This document shows positions 32,565 to 33,024 of a stretch of 33,024 nt of DNA, piece after piece; position 1 is the stretch's first letter; each line of letters starts with the position of its first letter. The notes under the pieces were generated by a model. That model was not told the origin of the DNA, did no database searches, and saw only the letters and a list, made by a program, of their open reading frames with translations. The position numbers and the translations under genes were made by a program. Origin of the DNA: Myxococcales bacterium (GTDB lineage Bacteria; Myxococcota_A; Polyangia; Polyangiales; Ga0077539); assembly GCA_030652255.1 (NCBI GenBank), contig JAUSAZ010000102.1:1-33024 (forward strand), read 5' to 3'.

Positions 32565-32598
32565 GCCCTTTCCCCCACCGGATGGTGGGGGCAAGGGC
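32565..32598 (+). terminator. Hairpin after the sugar operon, possible terminator
   Basis: A 15-bp stem with one mismatch (GCCCTTTCCCCCACC against its complement) closes a GGAT loop. It lies 75 nt after the last sugar gene. There is no T-run behind it, so Rho-independent termination is uncertain. Its right half is shared with the nearby repeat family, so it may be only a repeat fragment. Confidence 0.35.
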
Positions 32599-32650
32599 GC
32601 AGAGACCTGACGCGAGGGCGTGAACTGAAGGTCTGAGCGATGGCCCGCTC
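32577..32650 (-). repeat. Degenerate copy of the repeat element
   Basis: The 22 bases at 32577-32598 are identical to 32952-32973 in the right arm. After that the similarity fades, but a CTGAAGG...TGAGCG stretch still aligns. It has the orientation of the right arm and overlaps the start of the left arm. Confidence 0.55.
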
Positions 32651-32769
32651 ACGCCTTCAGCCCGACCACAGATCTCGCCTGTGAGGGAGCCCTTGCCCCC
32701 ACCATCCGGTCTTATCGCTGCCCTCATCGTGCGTAGAGCGCTTGCAGGCTGCGGGCTCCGAGCTACCCG
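32638..32769 (+). repeat. Left arm of a perfect 132-bp inverted repeat
   Basis: From CGATGGCCCGCTC to GAGCTACCCG this arm is the exact reverse complement of 32893-33024. The two arms are 123 bp apart. It contains no gene. The perfect identity implies recent duplication or gene conversion. Confidence 0.95.
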
Positions 32770-32813
32770 CACACCTTCGCGGGCCCCCTTCCCCGCTGCC
32801 GCGCGCCCTCACC

Positions 32814-32873
32814 CCCATCATCCGATCTCATCGTTGCCCTCTTCGTGGGCGAACCGCTTGCAGGCTGCGGCAG
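32814..32873 (+). repeat. Degenerate copy of the repeat between the arms
   Basis: This stretch aligns with the left arm at about 32697-32756 in the same orientation, sharing TGCCCTC, TCGTG and GCTTGCAGGCTGCGG among scattered changes. It shows that the unit has been copied more than once here. Confidence 0.7.
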
Positions 32874-32892
32874 CCGGGCGCGTGAAGTTGTA

Positions 32893-33024
32893 CGGGTAGC
32901 TCGGAGCCCGCAGCCTGCAAGCGCTCTACGCACGATGAGGGCAGCGATAAGACCGGATGGTGGGGGCAAGGGCTCCCTCACAGGCGAGATCTGTGGTCGG
33001 GCTGAAGGCGTGAGCGGGCCATCG
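32893..33024 (-). repeat. Right arm of the 132-bp inverted repeat, reaching the window edge
   Basis: This arm is the exact reverse complement of 32638-32769. It runs to the last base of the window, so it may continue beyond. The full arm length is therefore at least 132 bp. Confidence 0.95.

Larger units (their letters stand above)
32491..33024. other. Gene-free region with repeats
   Basis: No gene is supported in these 534 bp. The stretch holds a hairpin, a perfect 132-bp inverted repeat and two degenerate copies of the same sequence, listed separately. Open frames here arise from the repeats: the plus frame at 32681 and the minus frame at 32981 begin with the same residues because they read the two arms. 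Confidence 0.8.

Noticed and set aside
32681..32981. Two 72-codon frames starting with the same residues, one on each strand
   Set aside because: They read the two arms of the inverted repeat, have no ribosome-binding site and diverge where the arms end.

Overview
The window is very GC-rich, with strong G/C third-position bias, and is packed with genes. It looks like a chromosomal segment of a myxobacterium-type organism (Myxococcota, perhaps Polyangiales or a relative). The reasons are the many lipoproteins with Asp/Pro/Gly-rich linkers, Cys-rich HCGxCG repeats, a very long TPR protein, an AgmX/PglI-like C-terminal domain, and long open frames in the non-coding strands. The taxonomic assignment is inference. 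I saw no tRNA, rRNA, CRISPR array, transposase or phage gene.

Left part (1-13463). After a partial minus-strand gene and a short repeat-bearing gap there is a divergent pair: a small membrane protein (minus) and a Tat-type flavin amine oxidase lipoprotein (plus). A plus-strand series follows: a 1,678-residue TPR protein, an exported HEAT-repeat protein, and a lipoprotein with a PQQ-like propeller and an AgmX/PglI-like end. Next come an outer-membrane beta-barrel protein (minus), a universal stress protein (plus), and a minus-strand pair made of an HtrA-like protease with two PDZ domains and a lipoprotein.

Middle part (14896-22307). Two large divergent lipoprotein genes face away from a shared promoter region. 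The minus gene carries four HCGxCG Cys-rich repeats. The plus gene carries five modules of about 120-136 residues. Their C-terminal modules look related. The plus gene overlaps by 4 nt a third lipoprotein with calcium-binding type DxDGDG repeats and a von Willebrand A domain. This looks like a cell-surface locus.

Right part (22343-32490). This is a CDP-deoxysugar locus. rfbG and rfbH lie at one end. rfbF, a C-methyltransferase, an RmlC-like epimerase and a 4-ketoreductase-like SDR form a second plus-strand operon, with 4-nt overlaps between its last three genes. Between them, on the minus strand, are a CmcI-like methyltransferase and a Zn-binding SAM methyltransferase. Together they should make CDP-4-keto-6-deoxyglucose and convert it to a 3-deoxy and/or C-methyl-branched sugar for surface polysaccharide. 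No RfbI/AscD-type reductase and no glycosyltransferase is in the window.

A two-gene cassette sits inside the sugar locus (24936-26777): a small ABC-type ATPase and an HNH-like protein, reminiscent of Septu (PtuA/PtuB) anti-phage pairs. It has its own candidate promoter and a direct repeat flanking its start codon. The junction between its two genes suggests either a TTG start or a one-base frameshift. This is the best candidate for a little-described system. The right end (32491-33024) has no gene but holds a perfect 132-bp inverted repeat and degenerate relatives of it.

Several genes have a TAnnnT hexamer so close to the start codon that their transcripts would have almost no leader. This was used to choose some starts.
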